64,000 bases of DNA from Novosphingobium hassiacum (GCF_014196055.1 NZ_JACICY010000006.1:124001-188000); one strand, 5' to 3'; positions 17,978 through 28,798 are shown, counted from the stretch's first letter. The notes: generated from the letters alone by a model not told the origin. Translations and numbers: made by a program.

Positions 17978-18031
17978 ACTTGGCGGGTTTGGGCGGTGCG
18001 ACGACTGGTGGCGTGACAGGAAGGCAATAGA

Positions 18032-19006
18032 ATGACGAGCATGATCCAGCTGCTGATACTGGCCACCGGCCTGATGCTGGCGATGGTGCTCGGCTACGCT
18101 GCGCTGTCGGGGCCATCGGCATCCAAGGAAGGCGGGCGCCGGTTGCAATCGGTCCGCTTCCGCCATTCCGACAGCGCCACCGACAAGGTCGAAGCGCAGT
18201 ACCGCAAGACCCTGGCCGCACGCAAACCGCGGGTCATGCAGATCGCGGGATCGAATTCGCGGATCGAAGCGCTTGAACTCCGCTTGCGCAGGACCGGCAA
18301 GAAATGGACGCTGGCGCAGTATCTCTATGTCAGCGGCGGGATGGCCCTGACCATCATGGTACTTGTCTACATCAAGACCGGAGCAGCGCTCCTTGGGCTC
18401 GGGGCAGGCATATTGATCGGCGGGGGCGTGCCGCACTTTCTGGTCAATCGCGCGATCAAGAAGCGGATTGCTGCATTCGTCACGCGGCTGCCCGACGCTC
18501 TCGACCTGCTTGTGCGCGGTTTGCGATCGGGCCTGCCCGTGACCGAAACGCTGGGCGTCGTTGCATCCGAACTGCCCGGCCCGATCGGCGAGGAGTTCAA
18601 GATGGTGACCGACCGCATCAAGGTCGGCCGGACCATGGACGAAGCCCTGCAGGACACCGCCGACCGGCTGAACCTGCCCGAATTCAACTTCTTCTGCATC
18701 ACGCTGGCCATTCAGCGCGAAACCGGCGGCAACTTGTCCGAAACGCTATCGAACCTTTCGGACGTGCTGCGCAAACGCGCGCAGATGAAGCTCAAGATCG
18801 GTGCGATGAGCTCTGAATCCAAAGCCTCGGCCTATATCGTCGGTGCGTTGCCGTTCATCGTCTTCGTGCTGATCTACATGATCAACCCTGCGTATCTCGG
18901 TAAGTTCTTCATCGACGAACGCCTCATCGTCACGGGCCTTGGCGGCCTGATCTGGCTTGGTCTCGGGGCATTCATCATGTCCAAGATGATCAGCTTCGAA
19001 ATCTGA
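18032..19006 (+). CDS. tadB: Tad pilus inner-membrane platform protein TadB (CpaG)
   Basis: TadB is one of the two type II secretion F-domain membrane proteins forming the Flp pilus assembly platform. The 324-aa product has an N-terminal helix (about 5-24), two central hydrophobic helices (about 98-140), the T2SF domain DALDLLVRGLRSGLPVTETL (about 157-176) and two C-terminal membrane segments. AGGAAGG lies 8 nt upstream of the ATG. It normally follows the motor ATPase cpaF, which is missing here. Confidence 0.93.
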   Translation: MTSMIQLLILATGLMLAMVLGYAALSGPSASKEGGRRLQSVRFRHSDSATDKVEAQYRKTLAARKPRVMQIAGSNSRIEALELRLRRTGKKWTLAQYLYVSGGMALTIMVLVYIKTGAALLGLGAGILIGGGVPHFLVNRAIKKRIAAFVTRLPDALDLLVRGLRSGLPVTETLGVVASELPGPIGEEFKMVTDRIKVGRTMDEALQDTADRLNLPEFNFFCITLAIQRETGGNLSETLSNLSDVLRKRAQMKLKIGAMSSESKASAYIVGALPFIVFVLIYMINPAYLGKFFIDERLIVTGLGGLIWLGLGAFIMSKMISFEI

Positions 19007-19022
19007 GCGAGGGACAGGCGAC

Positions 19023-20027
19023 ATGATGAAAACACCGCCCGGACCGACCCTGCTCGGCTTTGACGTCTACCTCGTCGGCTCGATCCTCGTCGCGGTGGCA
19101 GCGATGGCCGTGATGCTGGCAATCTATGCCGCCATCACCGTGCGTGATCCGATGACGAAGCGGGTCAAGGCCCTCAACGAGCGCCGCGAGCAGTTGAAGG
19201 CCGGCATCGTCACGGCAAGCGCCCGCAAGCGCACCAGCATCGTGCACCGCAGCCAGACCACAGATCAGATTCGTGGCTTCCTCGAATCGCTCAAGGTTCT
19301 GCAGGACAGCCAGGTGTCCGTCGTGCAGCAGAAGCTGGCACAGGCGGGCATCCGCAAAAAGGAGTGGGCGGTCGCGGTCATTCTGGGCCGCATGGTCGGC
19401 CCGATCCTGTTCGGCTTGCTCGGCGCGGCAATCTTCTACTGGTCAGACACCTTCCCCGAATGGAGCTCGTTCAAACGCTTCGCGGGCTTCGCCGTGACGC
19501 TTGTACTTGGCTACAAGGGACCGGACCTGTTCGTTCAGAACCTTGTGAACAAGCGCACCGTCGCGATCCGCAAGGGCCTGCCCGATGCGCTCGACCTGCT
19601 GGTGATCTGCGCGGAAGCCGGCCTGACCGTAGATGCCGCATTCGGCCGCGTCGCGCGTGAACTCGGCCGCGCCTATCCCGAACTCGGTGACGAGTTCTCG
19701 TTGACCGCGATCGAATTGGCGTTCCTGACCGAGCGTCGCAAGGCTTTCGAAAACCTCGCCTATCGCGTCGATCTTGACTCGGTCAAGGGCGTGGTCACGA
19801 CGATGATCCAGACCGAGCGCTACGGCACCCCGCTGGCATCGGCGCTCCGCGTGCTATCCGCCGAATTCCGCAACGAACGCATGATGCGTGCCGAGGAAAA
19901 AGCCGCGCGCCTGCCCGCAATCATGACCATCCCGCTGATCCTGTTCATTCTTCCGGTGCTGTTCATCGTGATCCTCGGGCCAGCCGCTTGTTCGATCACC
20001 GACAGCCTGATCAACCGCAAGACCTGA
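19023..20027 (+). CDS. tadC: Tad pilus inner-membrane platform protein TadC (CpaH)
   Basis: TadC is the second F-type platform protein, partner of TadB. The 334-aa product has an N-terminal membrane helix (about 14-40), two central helices (about 113-160), the T2SF core GLPDALDLLVICAEAGLTVD and FGRVARELGRAYPELGDEF, and a C-terminal helix (about 300-325). It begins 16 bp after tadB. No tadD, tadE/F/G or pilin gene follows; the operon ends at a strong terminator 20 bp downstream. Confidence 0.93.
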   Translation: MMKTPPGPTLLGFDVYLVGSILVAVAAMAVMLAIYAAITVRDPMTKRVKALNERREQLKAGIVTASARKRTSIVHRSQTTDQIRGFLESLKVLQDSQVSVVQQKLAQAGIRKKEWAVAVILGRMVGPILFGLLGAAIFYWSDTFPEWSSFKRFAGFAVTLVLGYKGPDLFVQNLVNKRTVAIRKGLPDALDLLVICAEAGLTVDAAFGRVARELGRAYPELGDEFSLTAIELAFLTERRKAFENLAYRVDLDSVKGVVTTMIQTERYGTPLASALRVLSAEFRNERMMRAEEKAARLPAIMTIPLILFILPVLFIVILGPAACSITDSLINRKT

Positions 20028-20046
20028 CGCGATCCGCGTCGCATGC

Positions 20047-20085
20047 AAAAAGGCCCGGCAGGTTGCACACCTGTCGGGCCTTTTT
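20047..20085. terminator. Rho-independent terminator between tadC and fah
   Basis: A near-perfect 17-nt-arm hairpin of the form AAAAAGGCCCGGCAGGT-TGCAC-ACCTGTCGGGCCTTTTT ends in a T-run on both strands. It separates the plus-strand Tad operon from the minus-strand FAH gene and should work in both directions. Confidence 0.93.
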
Positions 20086-20103
20086 GTGCCTTACGGGATA
20101 AAA

Positions 20104-21111
20104 TCAGGGACGCGTGACGGTGTGGTCGATGGCGCCGAACAGGCTTTTGCCCTTGGCATCGCGCATCTCGATCCGCACGCTGTCGCCCCATTTGAGAAAG
20201 GGTGTTTGCGGCTCACCGCTGGCGATCGTCTCGACCATCCGCTGTTCGGCGATGCAGGCATACCCGCGCCCGCCTTGCGCAACAGGGCGTCCGGGTGAGC
20301 CATCGGCGTCGCGATTGGACACCGTGCCCGAACCAATGATCGATCCTGCCCCAATCTTCCGCGTTTTGGCAAGATGCGCGATCAGCACGCCGAAGTCGAA
20401 GGTGCACTCCTCGCCTGCCTCGATTCGCCCGAACGGCTCGCCGTTGAGATCGACCATCAGCGTGCGCCGCAGCTTGCCGCCCGCCCACGCCTCGCCCAGT
20501 GCCTCGGGCGTCGTGAACACCGGCGAGAAGTGGCTGGCGGGCTTGGACTGGACGAAGCCGAACCCTTTGGCGAGTTCGCCCGGAATGAGGTTGCGCAACG
20601 ACACGTCATTGACGAGCCCGACGAGCCGCACATATTCCAGCGCTTGCTCGGGCGTTACGCCCTGAGGCACGTCGCCGGTCACAACGACGACCTCGGCTTC
20701 GAAATCGCAGCCCCAGCTTTCATCGGCCAGGCAGATGGGTTCGCGACCGCCGCGCAAGTCGTCGCTGCCGCCCTGGTACATCAAAGGGTCGGTCCAGAAG
20801 CTGTCAGGAAGCTCTGCACCGCGCGCTTTGCGCACCAGTTCGACGTGATTGACGTAGGCGCTGCCATCGGCCCACTGATAGGCACGCGGCAATGGAGCAC
20901 AGGCCTCACGCTCGTGGAAGCGTTTGCGCGGAATGGCATCGTGCGCGAGCTCGATCGCCAGAGATTCCAGCAGCGGATAGAGCCGGTCCCAGTCATCGAG
21001 CAGGCCCTGCAGCGTCGGCACGATGTGATCGGCATCGGCGTACCAAGCCAGATCGTCGGACACGACGATCAACCGGCCGTCGCGGCCCTGCGGAAGGGAA
21101 GCCAACCTCAC
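20104..21111 (-). CDS. Fumarylacetoacetate hydrolase family protein
   Basis: The protein belongs to the FAH superfamily of metal-dependent C-C or acyl hydrolases. It is 335 aa with a GTG start. It has an N-terminal FAH-type beta region, a YVNHVELVRKARGAELP block, and the C-terminal catalytic fold with the metal-binding acidic set in DESWGCDFEAEVVVVTGDVP. The GSGTVSNRD substrate loop appears near residue 280. FAH closes the homogentisate pathway, but no hmgA or maiA is in the window, so the substrate is open. Its GTG overlaps the marR stop (GTGA), so the MarR protein is probably its regulator. Confidence 0.85.
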   Translation of the reverse strand: MRLASLPQGRDGRLIVVSDDLAWYADADHIVPTLQGLLDDWDRLYPLLESLAIELAHDAIPRKRFHEREACAPLPRAYQWADGSAYVNHVELVRKARGAELPDSFWTDPLMYQGGSDDLRGGREPICLADESWGCDFEAEVVVVTGDVPQGVTPEQALEYVRLVGLVNDVSLRNLIPGELAKGFGFVQSKPASHFSPVFTTPEALGEAWAGGKLRRTLMVDLNGEPFGRIEAGEECTFDFGVLIAHLAKTRKIGAGSIIGSGTVSNRDADGSPGRPVAQGGRGYACIAEQRMVETIASGEPQTPFLKWGDSVRIEMRDAKGKSLFGAIDHTVTRP

Positions 21112-21566
21112 TTGTCATCCCCTTCGATCGCGCGTGCAGCCTTGAGCAGCTTGTCCAGAATCGCCCGCAGCTTCTCAAGTTCCCGGGGCGTTATTGCGGA
21201 AAATATCTTCTCGTACGTTTCAACCGCCTGCGGCCAGATCTTGCCATGCAGGTCGCGCCCGCTGGTAGTCAGCTCGAGATGGTGCGAGCGGCCATCGTGC
21301 TCGTTCGGGCTGCGATGAACGAATCCGCGTTCCTCAAGCACCTTGCAGGCGCGATTGACGGCGACCTTGTCCATCAGTGTGGCCTGGACAAGGTCGCGCT
21401 GGGTCAGCGATCCGGCATCGCCAAGCACTGCCATGATCCGCCATTCGGGAATCTTCAGCCCGAATTCGCTGCGATACTCGCCCGCGATAAGGCCGCTCAC
21501 CGCGTTCGAGGTGATCGCCATCCGGTAGGGCATGAAGTCTGCGAGACGCGTCGAATTCATTGGCAT
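21108..21566 (-). CDS. MarR-family transcriptional regulator
   Basis: This is a winged-helix repressor of the MarR type, 152 aa. The DNA-binding core is AVLGDAGSLTQRDLVQATLM (helix-turn-helix, about 46-65), followed by KVAVNRACKVLEERGFVHRS (recognition helix) and the wing HDGRSHHLELTTSGRDL. Start MPMNSTRL (ATG 21566) and the second ATG (21560) are both possible. It is translationally coupled to the downstream FAH gene and lies 111 bp after mtaP. It likely senses a metabolite of the FAH pathway, an inference from gene order. Confidence 0.88.
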   Translation of the reverse strand: MPMNSTRLADFMPYRMAITSNAVSGLIAGEYRSEFGLKIPEWRIMAVLGDAGSLTQRDLVQATLMDKVAVNRACKVLEERGFVHRSPNEHDGRSHHLELTTSGRDLHGKIWPQAVETYEKIFSAITPRELEKLRAILDKLLKAARAIEGDDK

Positions 21567-21677
21567 AAGATCGTATCACATGAAACCAGAGGGGCGTGCA
21601 AGACGGAAATATTGTGTCACCGGCGGCGGCGCGCAGCCATACTTCGTTTCAAGCCCGCTCTCCAGACGAAATTTTGT

Positions 21678-22559
21678 TTAGGCTGACACCCGCCTGCATA
21701 TTGCGTCCAGCCTGGCACCCAGACCGCTATCGCGCTGCGCCTGCGCCGTCATGATCGCGCCGTCGAGCGCCGTGTCGATGGGGCTTGCGGTTCGCTCTGG
21801 CGGCAACGCTTCGGCCAGTTGGAGCAAGGTTGCGCGCGCCAGTGCAGCGTTGTTTGACATCACCCGCAGGACATCGGCGACCTCGACATGATCGCCCTCG
21901 CGCCATGAATCATAGTCGGTTACCATGCCCAGCAAGGCGTAGGGCAATTCGGCTTCCCGCGCCAATCGGGCTTCGGGCATCGCAGTCATGCCGATGACAT
22001 CGGCGCCCCACTGCCGGTACATCCGGCTTTCGGCACGGGTTGAAAATTGCGGACCCTGCATCGCAAGGTAACACGCTCCCCGATGTACGGTTGCGCCCGC
22101 CATTTGCGCAGCATCGGCAACCAGCCCCGAAAGCCGCGCGCAGACTGGGTCGGCCAGTGAGACATGCGCGACCATGCCCTCGTCGAAGAACGTATCCACC
22201 CGTCCATGGGTACGGTCGATGAACTGGTCCACCGCCACGAAGCTGCCCGGCTCAAACTCCTCGCGCAATGACCCGATTGCCGAGATCGCGAGCACGTCGG
22301 TCACCCCGCAGCGCTTGAGCACGTCGATGTTGGCGCGCGCGTTGATCGCATGCGGCGGGATGCGGTGGCCCTTGCCGTGGCGCGGCAGGAACACGAAACC
22401 GACCCCGCCGATCCGGCCGACCGTCACTGGCCCCGAAGGTGCACCGAAGGGCGATGACACCGCAATTTCCTGCGCGTCTTCAAGCCCGTCGAATTCGTAC
22501 AGCCCCGACCCACCGATGACTCCGATGCGCCAGCCCGACGCGCCCACATCAGTGCGCAA
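21678..22559 (-). CDS. mtnP: S-methyl-5'-thioadenosine phosphorylase
   Basis: MTA phosphorylase splits methylthioadenosine from polyamine and quorum-signal synthesis into adenine and methylthioribose-1-phosphate. The 293-aa product has the PNP/MTAP landmarks: GVIGGSGLYEFDGL at the N-terminus, the phosphate loop FLPRHGKGHRIPPHAINARA, LAMQGPQFSTRAESRMYR and GMTAMPEARLAREAELPYA. The start is uncertain: TTG 22559 or GTG 22547, both overlapping the end of the TetR gene. No mtnA or mtnK is in the window. Confidence 0.92.
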   Translation of the reverse strand: MRTDVGASGWRIGVIGGSGLYEFDGLEDAQEIAVSSPFGAPSGPVTVGRIGGVGFVFLPRHGKGHRIPPHAINARANIDVLKRCGVTDVLAISAIGSLREEFEPGSFVAVDQFIDRTHGRVDTFFDEGMVAHVSLADPVCARLSGLVADAAQMAGATVHRGACYLAMQGPQFSTRAESRMYRQWGADVIGMTAMPEARLAREAELPYALLGMVTDYDSWREGDHVEVADVLRVMSNNAALARATLLQLAEALPPERTASPIDTALDGAIMTAQAQRDSGLGARLDAICRRVSA

Positions 22560-23199
22560 GGATTCCCGCCATCACGAAATCGACCGTATGCTCGCGGTAG
22601 CTGTTGCGCAGTTCTTCGGTCAGTGTGTCCTGATCGAAGCAATGCTTGAGCACCAGTCTCGCCGAAAAGAACCGGTCGGCCGCACCGGTCAACGTGAAGT
22701 AGAACAACCGCGGGTTTATGGGCCGGAACGTGCCTGCCTCCACGCCGTCGCCGATGAAACGTTCGTAGGCACGGTGAAGCGGCAGCAGATACTGGTCGGC
22801 AATACGCTTGGCCTCGGCTTCGTCGCTGTCGCGCACCAGCCGCATCAGCAAACGGTTGAGGTAGGGGTAATCGTAGTAGGTATCGATACTCTTGGAAATG
22901 TGCCGCCGCAGCTTGGCTTCGGGACTCATCTCGTCCTTGGCCAGCAGCGCCTCGACCGACTTGACGATGGCGTCCATGTCGCGATCGAGCAAGGCCTTGA
23001 GCAGCCCCGCCTTGTTGCCGAAGTAGTACTTCACCAGCGCCGAGTTCAACCCCGAACGCAGGCTCAGTTCGGACAGCGAGATATCGACCACATCCCCTTC
23101 GCGCATGATCGTCGAGGCGGTCTGCAACAGCAGGTCGCGAGCACCGGGAGCCGCGAGACTTTCGGCCCTGTCCACGTCTGCGTCCATGTCTTCGATCAT
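22549..23199 (-). CDS. TetR-family transcriptional regulator
   Basis: This 216-aa regulator has an N-terminal TetR HTH (VDISLSELSLRSGLNSALVK followed by YYFGNKAGLLKALL). An all-helical ligand domain with TetR_C-like features follows. I choose ATG 23199 because it overlaps the stop of the upstream crotonase remnant as ATGA; a GTG at 23223 is an alternative. Neighbouring beta-oxidation-type genes (crotonase remnant, SDR, thiolase) suggest it senses an acyl-CoA or fatty acid, which is inference. Confidence 0.88.
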   Translation of the reverse strand: MIEDMDADVDRAESLAAPGARDLLLQTASTIMREGDVVDISLSELSLRSGLNSALVKYYFGNKAGLLKALLDRDMDAIVKSVEALLAKDEMSPEAKLRRHISKSIDTYYDYPYLNRLLMRLVRDSDEAEAKRIADQYLLPLHRAYERFIGDGVEAGTFRPINPRLFYFTLTGAADRFFSARLVLKHCFDQDTLTEELRNSYREHTVDFVMAGILAH

Positions 23200-23354
23200 T
23201 CCCAACCAGCTTCTTCCCACCACGGATAAAACGACGGCATATCCGAAGATACGCGCGCCGGGTAGCGGGGTGTGCGTTTTTCAAGAAAGCTGGCGATGCC
23301 TTCGGCGATCTCGAGCGTGATCTGCCTATAGTTGCTCAACCTGGCCACTCCCAT
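23196..23354 (-). pseudogene. Crotonase (enoyl-CoA hydratase) remnant, internal deletion
   Basis: The 52-codon reading frame MGVARLSNYRQITLEI... joins two ends of a crotonase. Residues about 8-20 (NYRQITLEIAEGIA) look like the first beta-strand of enoyl-CoA hydratases. The rest (GIASFLEKRTPRYPAR ... MPSFYPWWEEAG) looks like their C-terminal tail. The roughly 200 residues holding the oxyanion holes and catalytic Glu are absent. The segment EGIA would be present at both natural junctions, suggesting a deletion between short direct repeats. It still has an ATG and stop, and its TGA overlaps the TetR ATG (ATGA). Confidence 0.7.
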
Positions 23355-23367
23355 TATTTGCACTGAG

Positions 23368-23429
23368 CCCCCGCGAAGGCGGGGCCTCAGGCGTCATCAT
23401 GCAACTCCCGAGGTCCCCGCTTTCGCGGG
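23368..23429. repeat. Palindromic intergenic repeat (GCGAAGGCGGG type)
   Basis: The spacer between the SDR gene and the crotonase remnant holds an imperfect inverted repeat: CCCCCGCGAAGGCGGGG-CCTCAGG (23368-23391) against CCCGAGG-TCCCCGCTTTCGCGGG (23407-23429). Each arm also contains its own smaller hairpin. It has the look of an alphaproteobacterial dispersed repeat and could act as an mRNA-stabilising hairpin. Confidence 0.7.
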
Positions 23430-23446
23430 AACGCCAGTAGTTCAAA

Positions 23447-24232
23447 TCAACGCGGCGCCATTCGGATCGCCCCGTCTAGGCGCACGTCCTCGCCGTTGAA
23501 ATAGCTGGTTTCGATCATGCACATGGCAAGGTTGGCGTATTCCGCCGGATTGCCGAGACGCTTGGGGAACGGCACCGATGCGGCCAGTGCAGCGCGCACA
23601 TTGTCCGGCGCAGCGGCCAGCAGCGGCGTGTCAAAAATGCCCGGCAGGATCGTGTTGACGCGGATGCCCTCGGCCATCAGGTCGCGTGCGATTGGCAGGG
23701 TCATGCCGACAACGCCGCCCTTCGACGCCGAATAGGCTGCCTGACCCATCTGGCCGTCCTCGGCCGCAACGCTGGCCGTGTTTACGATCGCACCCCGTTC
23801 ACCAAATTCGTCCGAAGGATCGAGCGTGAGCATTCCCGCCGCCGACTTGGCGATGCAGCGGAATGTGCCGACGAGGTTGATCTGAATGACCAGGTTGAAC
23901 GCCTCGAGCGGAAAGTGCTTGATCGAGCCATCTTCCTTCGACCGGCTCGCGGTCTTCACCGCATTACCGATGCCCGCACAGTTGACCAGCACGCGCTCCT
24001 GCCCGTGGGCCGCGCGTGCCTTGGCAAAGCCCGCGTCCACGCTCTCGTCGCTTGTCACGTTCACTTCACAGAATATCCCGCCGATTTCGGCCGCGAGCGC
24101 TTCGCCCTTTTCCTTCTGAAGGTCGAATAGCGCAACCTTCACGCCCTTGGCGGCAAGCGCCCGTGCGGTGGCGGCACCAAGGCCGGAAGCACCGCCGGTG
24201 ACAACGGCGGCTACGGTATTGTCGAGCTTCAT
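23447..24232 (-). CDS. SDR-family oxidoreductase (3-hydroxyacyl-CoA dehydrogenase type II-like)
   Basis: The protein is a classical short-chain dehydrogenase, 261 aa. It has the nucleotide motif TGGASGLG (12-19), NCAG (84-87), and the catalytic Ser154, Tyr167 and Lys171 (SVAAEDGQMGQAAYSASK). The long insertion SRSKEDGSIKHFPLEAF and the tail ...YFNGEDVRLDGAIRMAPR are as in HSD10-type 3-hydroxyacyl-CoA dehydrogenases. With the downstream crotonase remnant and upstream thiolase it forms a beta-oxidation-like locus. The NAD+ preference is implied by an Asp (FDLQK) at the end of beta-2. Confidence 0.9.
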   Translation of the reverse strand: MKLDNTVAAVVTGGASGLGAATARALAAKGVKVALFDLQKEKGEALAAEIGGIFCEVNVTSDESVDAGFAKARAAHGQERVLVNCAGIGNAVKTASRSKEDGSIKHFPLEAFNLVIQINLVGTFRCIAKSAAGMLTLDPSDEFGERGAIVNTASVAAEDGQMGQAAYSASKGGVVGMTLPIARDLMAEGIRVNTILPGIFDTPLLAAAPDNVRAALAASVPFPKRLGNPAEYANLAMCMIETSYFNGEDVRLDGAIRMAPR

Positions 24233-24276
24233 CAGGTCATTCCTCTGTCAAATGCTTCAATCAAAATTACTGTTAG

Positions 24277-24360
24277 TCATCGCGAGAGGAGCGAAGCAAT
24301 CCAGTGCGTAACGCACCAACGCTGGATTGCCGTGTCGGCCTTGCCTCCTCGCAATGATGA
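24277..24360. repeat. Inverted dispersed repeat (GCGAGxGGAGCGAAGCAATCC type)
   Basis: TCATCGCGAGAGGAGCGAAG continuing to CAATCCAG (24277-24304) is mirrored by CTGGATTGCCGTG...TCGCAATGATGA (24322-24360). The arms pair over about 25 bp with a small insertion in the right arm. The sequence type is a well-known alphaproteobacterial intergenic repeat. It lies between the thiolase and SDR genes, which are transcribed in the same direction, and might influence read-through. Confidence 0.7.
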
Positions 24361-24365
24361 AGAAC

Positions 24366-25538
24366 TCAAAGCGCCTCGACGATCGTGACATTGGCGACGC
24401 CGCCGCCTTCGCACATCGTCTGCAAACCGTACTTGCCGCCCCGCGCGCGCAAAGCGTGTACCAGCGTCGCCATCAGTTTGGTCCCCGATGCGCCGAGCGG
24501 ATGGCCAAGCGCGATCGCGCCGCCGTTGACGTTGAGTTTGTCCGGATCGGCGCCAGTATGCTTGAGCCACGCCAGCGGGACCGAGGCAAATGCCTCGTTG
24601 ACTTCATACAGGTCGATGGCTTCGATCGACAAACCGGCGCGTTGCAGCGCGCGGTCGGTGGCGAACAGCGGTTCCTCGAGCATGATCACCGGATCGCCTG
24701 CAGTCACGGTCAAATTGTGGATGCGCGCGATCGGGGTCAGGCCATATTGCTTCAGCGCTGTCTCGGACACGACCAGCACTGCGCTCGACCCGTCGCAGAT
24801 CTGGCTGGAACTGGCCGCGGTCAGCGAACCGTCGGGCTGGAGCAGCTTGACGCCTGCAATGCTCTCGAGCGTTGCGTCGAAGCGGATGCCCTCGTCCACG
24901 GTGTGCAGCGCCGGACCATCGGGAGTCTCGATTTCGATACCCACGATCTCGTTCGCAAAGGCCTGCTTCTTGGTCGCGGCAATCGCCTTCTCGTGGCTCG
25001 ACAGCGCGAACCGGTCGAGGTCGTCCTTGGTAAAACCGTGCTTCTGCACGATCATTTCAGCGCCCATGAATTGCGAGAACATGATCCCGGGGTACTTTTC
25101 CTCCAACCCGGGCGATTTGTAGTGACCGAGGCCCTCCTTGATATGAAAGGTGGCGTTGCTGCCCATCGGCACACGGCTCATGCTCTCGACGCCGGCTGCG
25201 ATGACCACATCCTGCACGCCCGACATCACCGCCTGCGCCGCGAACTGGATCGCCTGTTGCGACGATCCGCACTGGCGGTCGATCGTCACCGCGGGCGTCG
25301 ATTGCGGAAGCAGTTTCGAGGCCAGCACCGAATTGCGCCCGGTCTGCGTCGCCTGCTGGCCCGCCTGCGTGACGCAACCCATGATCACGTCGTCGACCAC
25401 CGTCGGATCGATCCCGCTGCGCGCGATGATCGCATCGAGGCTGCGCGCGGCAAGATCCACGGGATGGACGCCGGCCAGCCTGCCCCCGCGACGGCCACCG
25501 GCGGTGCGCACCGCGTCGACGATATAGGCTGTGGCCAT
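24366..25538 (-). CDS. Acetyl-CoA acetyltransferase / thiolase
   Basis: Thiolases condense or cleave acyl-CoAs, either in beta-oxidation or in acetoacetyl-CoA formation. The 390-aa protein has the acyl-enzyme Cys90 (TIDRQCGSSQQA), the EVNEAFASVPLAW motif, the NGGAIALGHPLGASG motif with the catalytic His (about 347), and the C-terminal MCEGGGVAN with the general-base Cys (about 378). The N-terminus AYIVDAVRTAGGRRGGRL is typical. With the SDR and crotonase relics it fits a short fatty-acid or steroid side-chain degradation locus, but the specific substrate is unknown. Confidence 0.93.
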   Translation of the reverse strand: MATAYIVDAVRTAGGRRGGRLAGVHPVDLAARSLDAIIARSGIDPTVVDDVIMGCVTQAGQQATQTGRNSVLASKLLPQSTPAVTIDRQCGSSQQAIQFAAQAVMSGVQDVVIAAGVESMSRVPMGSNATFHIKEGLGHYKSPGLEEKYPGIMFSQFMGAEMIVQKHGFTKDDLDRFALSSHEKAIAATKKQAFANEIVGIEIETPDGPALHTVDEGIRFDATLESIAGVKLLQPDGSLTAASSSQICDGSSAVLVVSETALKQYGLTPIARIHNLTVTAGDPVIMLEEPLFATDRALQRAGLSIEAIDLYEVNEAFASVPLAWLKHTGADPDKLNVNGGAIALGHPLGASGTKLMATLVHALRARGGKYGLQTMCEGGGVANVTIVEAL

Positions 25539-25641
25539 GAGATCCGACTCCTGCTGAATGCTTTAATCGGACGATTAAGGGGCGTGCTATCCCGGGTCAA
25601 GTGGACTTGTGGAGAACGCCCCGCCACCGCATAGACCATGT

Positions 25642-26517
25642 GTGAGCAAGGAAACCGCCCTGATCGATGCCATGCGCGCGCTGGCCACGCACCCTGCCGC
25701 GCGCGGGCTGACGGATGACTGCGCAGTGCTCGATTTCGGCAACGAGGCGCTGGTCCTGACCCACGACATGATGGTCGAGGGCATCCACTGGCTGCCTGGG
25801 CAGGACATGGCCGATGTCGCGTGGAAGCTGGTCGCGACCAATCTCTCCGACCTTGCAGCCAAGGGCGCGAAGCCGGTCGGTGTGTTGCTTGGCTTCACCC
25901 TTGGCGCGGATGACACGCGCTTTGTCGAAGGCTTGCGAGAAGCGCTGGCCGCGTTCGACGTCCCGCTCCTCGGTGGCGATACTGTCAGCGCCAACGGCCC
26001 GCGCAGCCTCGGCCTCACCGCGCTGGGCCGCGCAACGCATCGCCCCCCGCCTTCGCGCAGCGGTGCCCGCCCCGGCGATACGCTCTGGCTGACCGGCCCC
26101 GTCGGGGCAGCGATGCTCGGCTTCGAGGCGCTGCGCGACGGAACCGGCGCCGCCACCCTCGCCTTCCGCCGCCCGACACCGCGCCTGGCCGAAGGTCGCG
26201 CATTGGCCCCGCTCGCCACCGCGATGATGGACGTCTCTGACGGCCTGTTGATCGACGCCACCCGCATGGCCGCCGCGAGCGCCGTTACCTTCACCATCAT
26301 CTCCGCCGATGTGCCCTTCCCCGCAGACCTTCCCACCGCCCGCCGCGACGATGCCATGCGCTGGGGTGACGACTACGAATTGCTGTTCACGCTTCCCCCT
26401 GAAACCCTGCCCCCGGTTCCGGCGTTTCGAATCGGCCAAGCCATCACGCGTTCAGCTTCGCCGCTCATGCTCGACGAAGCCTGCCCCACCGGTCCACTCG
26501 GTTACGTGCACGATTAA
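25642..26517 (+). CDS. thiL: Thiamine-monophosphate kinase
   Basis: ThiL phosphorylates TMP to thiamine diphosphate. The product has the PurM-like metal and ATP motifs: LTDDCAVL, VLTHDMMVEGIHW, NLSDLAAKGAKPVG, LLGGDTV, MDVSDGLLIDATRM and RWGDDYELLFT. I start at GTG 25642 (MSKETALIDAM, 291 aa), which matches family N-termini; a GTG at 25609 would add 11 residues. No TPP riboswitch-like structure is visible upstream. hppA follows after 123 bp. Confidence 0.93.
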   Translation: MSKETALIDAMRALATHPAARGLTDDCAVLDFGNEALVLTHDMMVEGIHWLPGQDMADVAWKLVATNLSDLAAKGAKPVGVLLGFTLGADDTRFVEGLREALAAFDVPLLGGDTVSANGPRSLGLTALGRATHRPPPSRSGARPGDTLWLTGPVGAAMLGFEALRDGTGAATLAFRRPTPRLAEGRALAPLATAMMDVSDGLLIDATRMAAASAVTFTIISADVPFPADLPTARRDDAMRWGDDYELLFTLPPETLPPVPAFRIGQAITRSASPLMLDEACPTGPLGYVHD

Positions 26518-26640
26518 AAACCCGCTGAATGACGTCATTCGGGGGCTTGCGAGGCAGAAATAAACATATAGCCTCCCCTCCGACCCGCGCACGACGGGGA
26601 CGGGCCATTCGTGGCACCGTGAATAAAGGGGGATGCCAAC

Positions 26641-28764
<2,124 letters not shown>

Positions 28765-28798
28765 ACACCGCCACAGCCCCGCATGCGGGAACCTTGAA

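Noticed and set aside
25539..25641. TPP riboswitch upstream of thiL
   Set aside because: The 100-bp spacer lacks the THI-box sequence CTGAGA and its stems.
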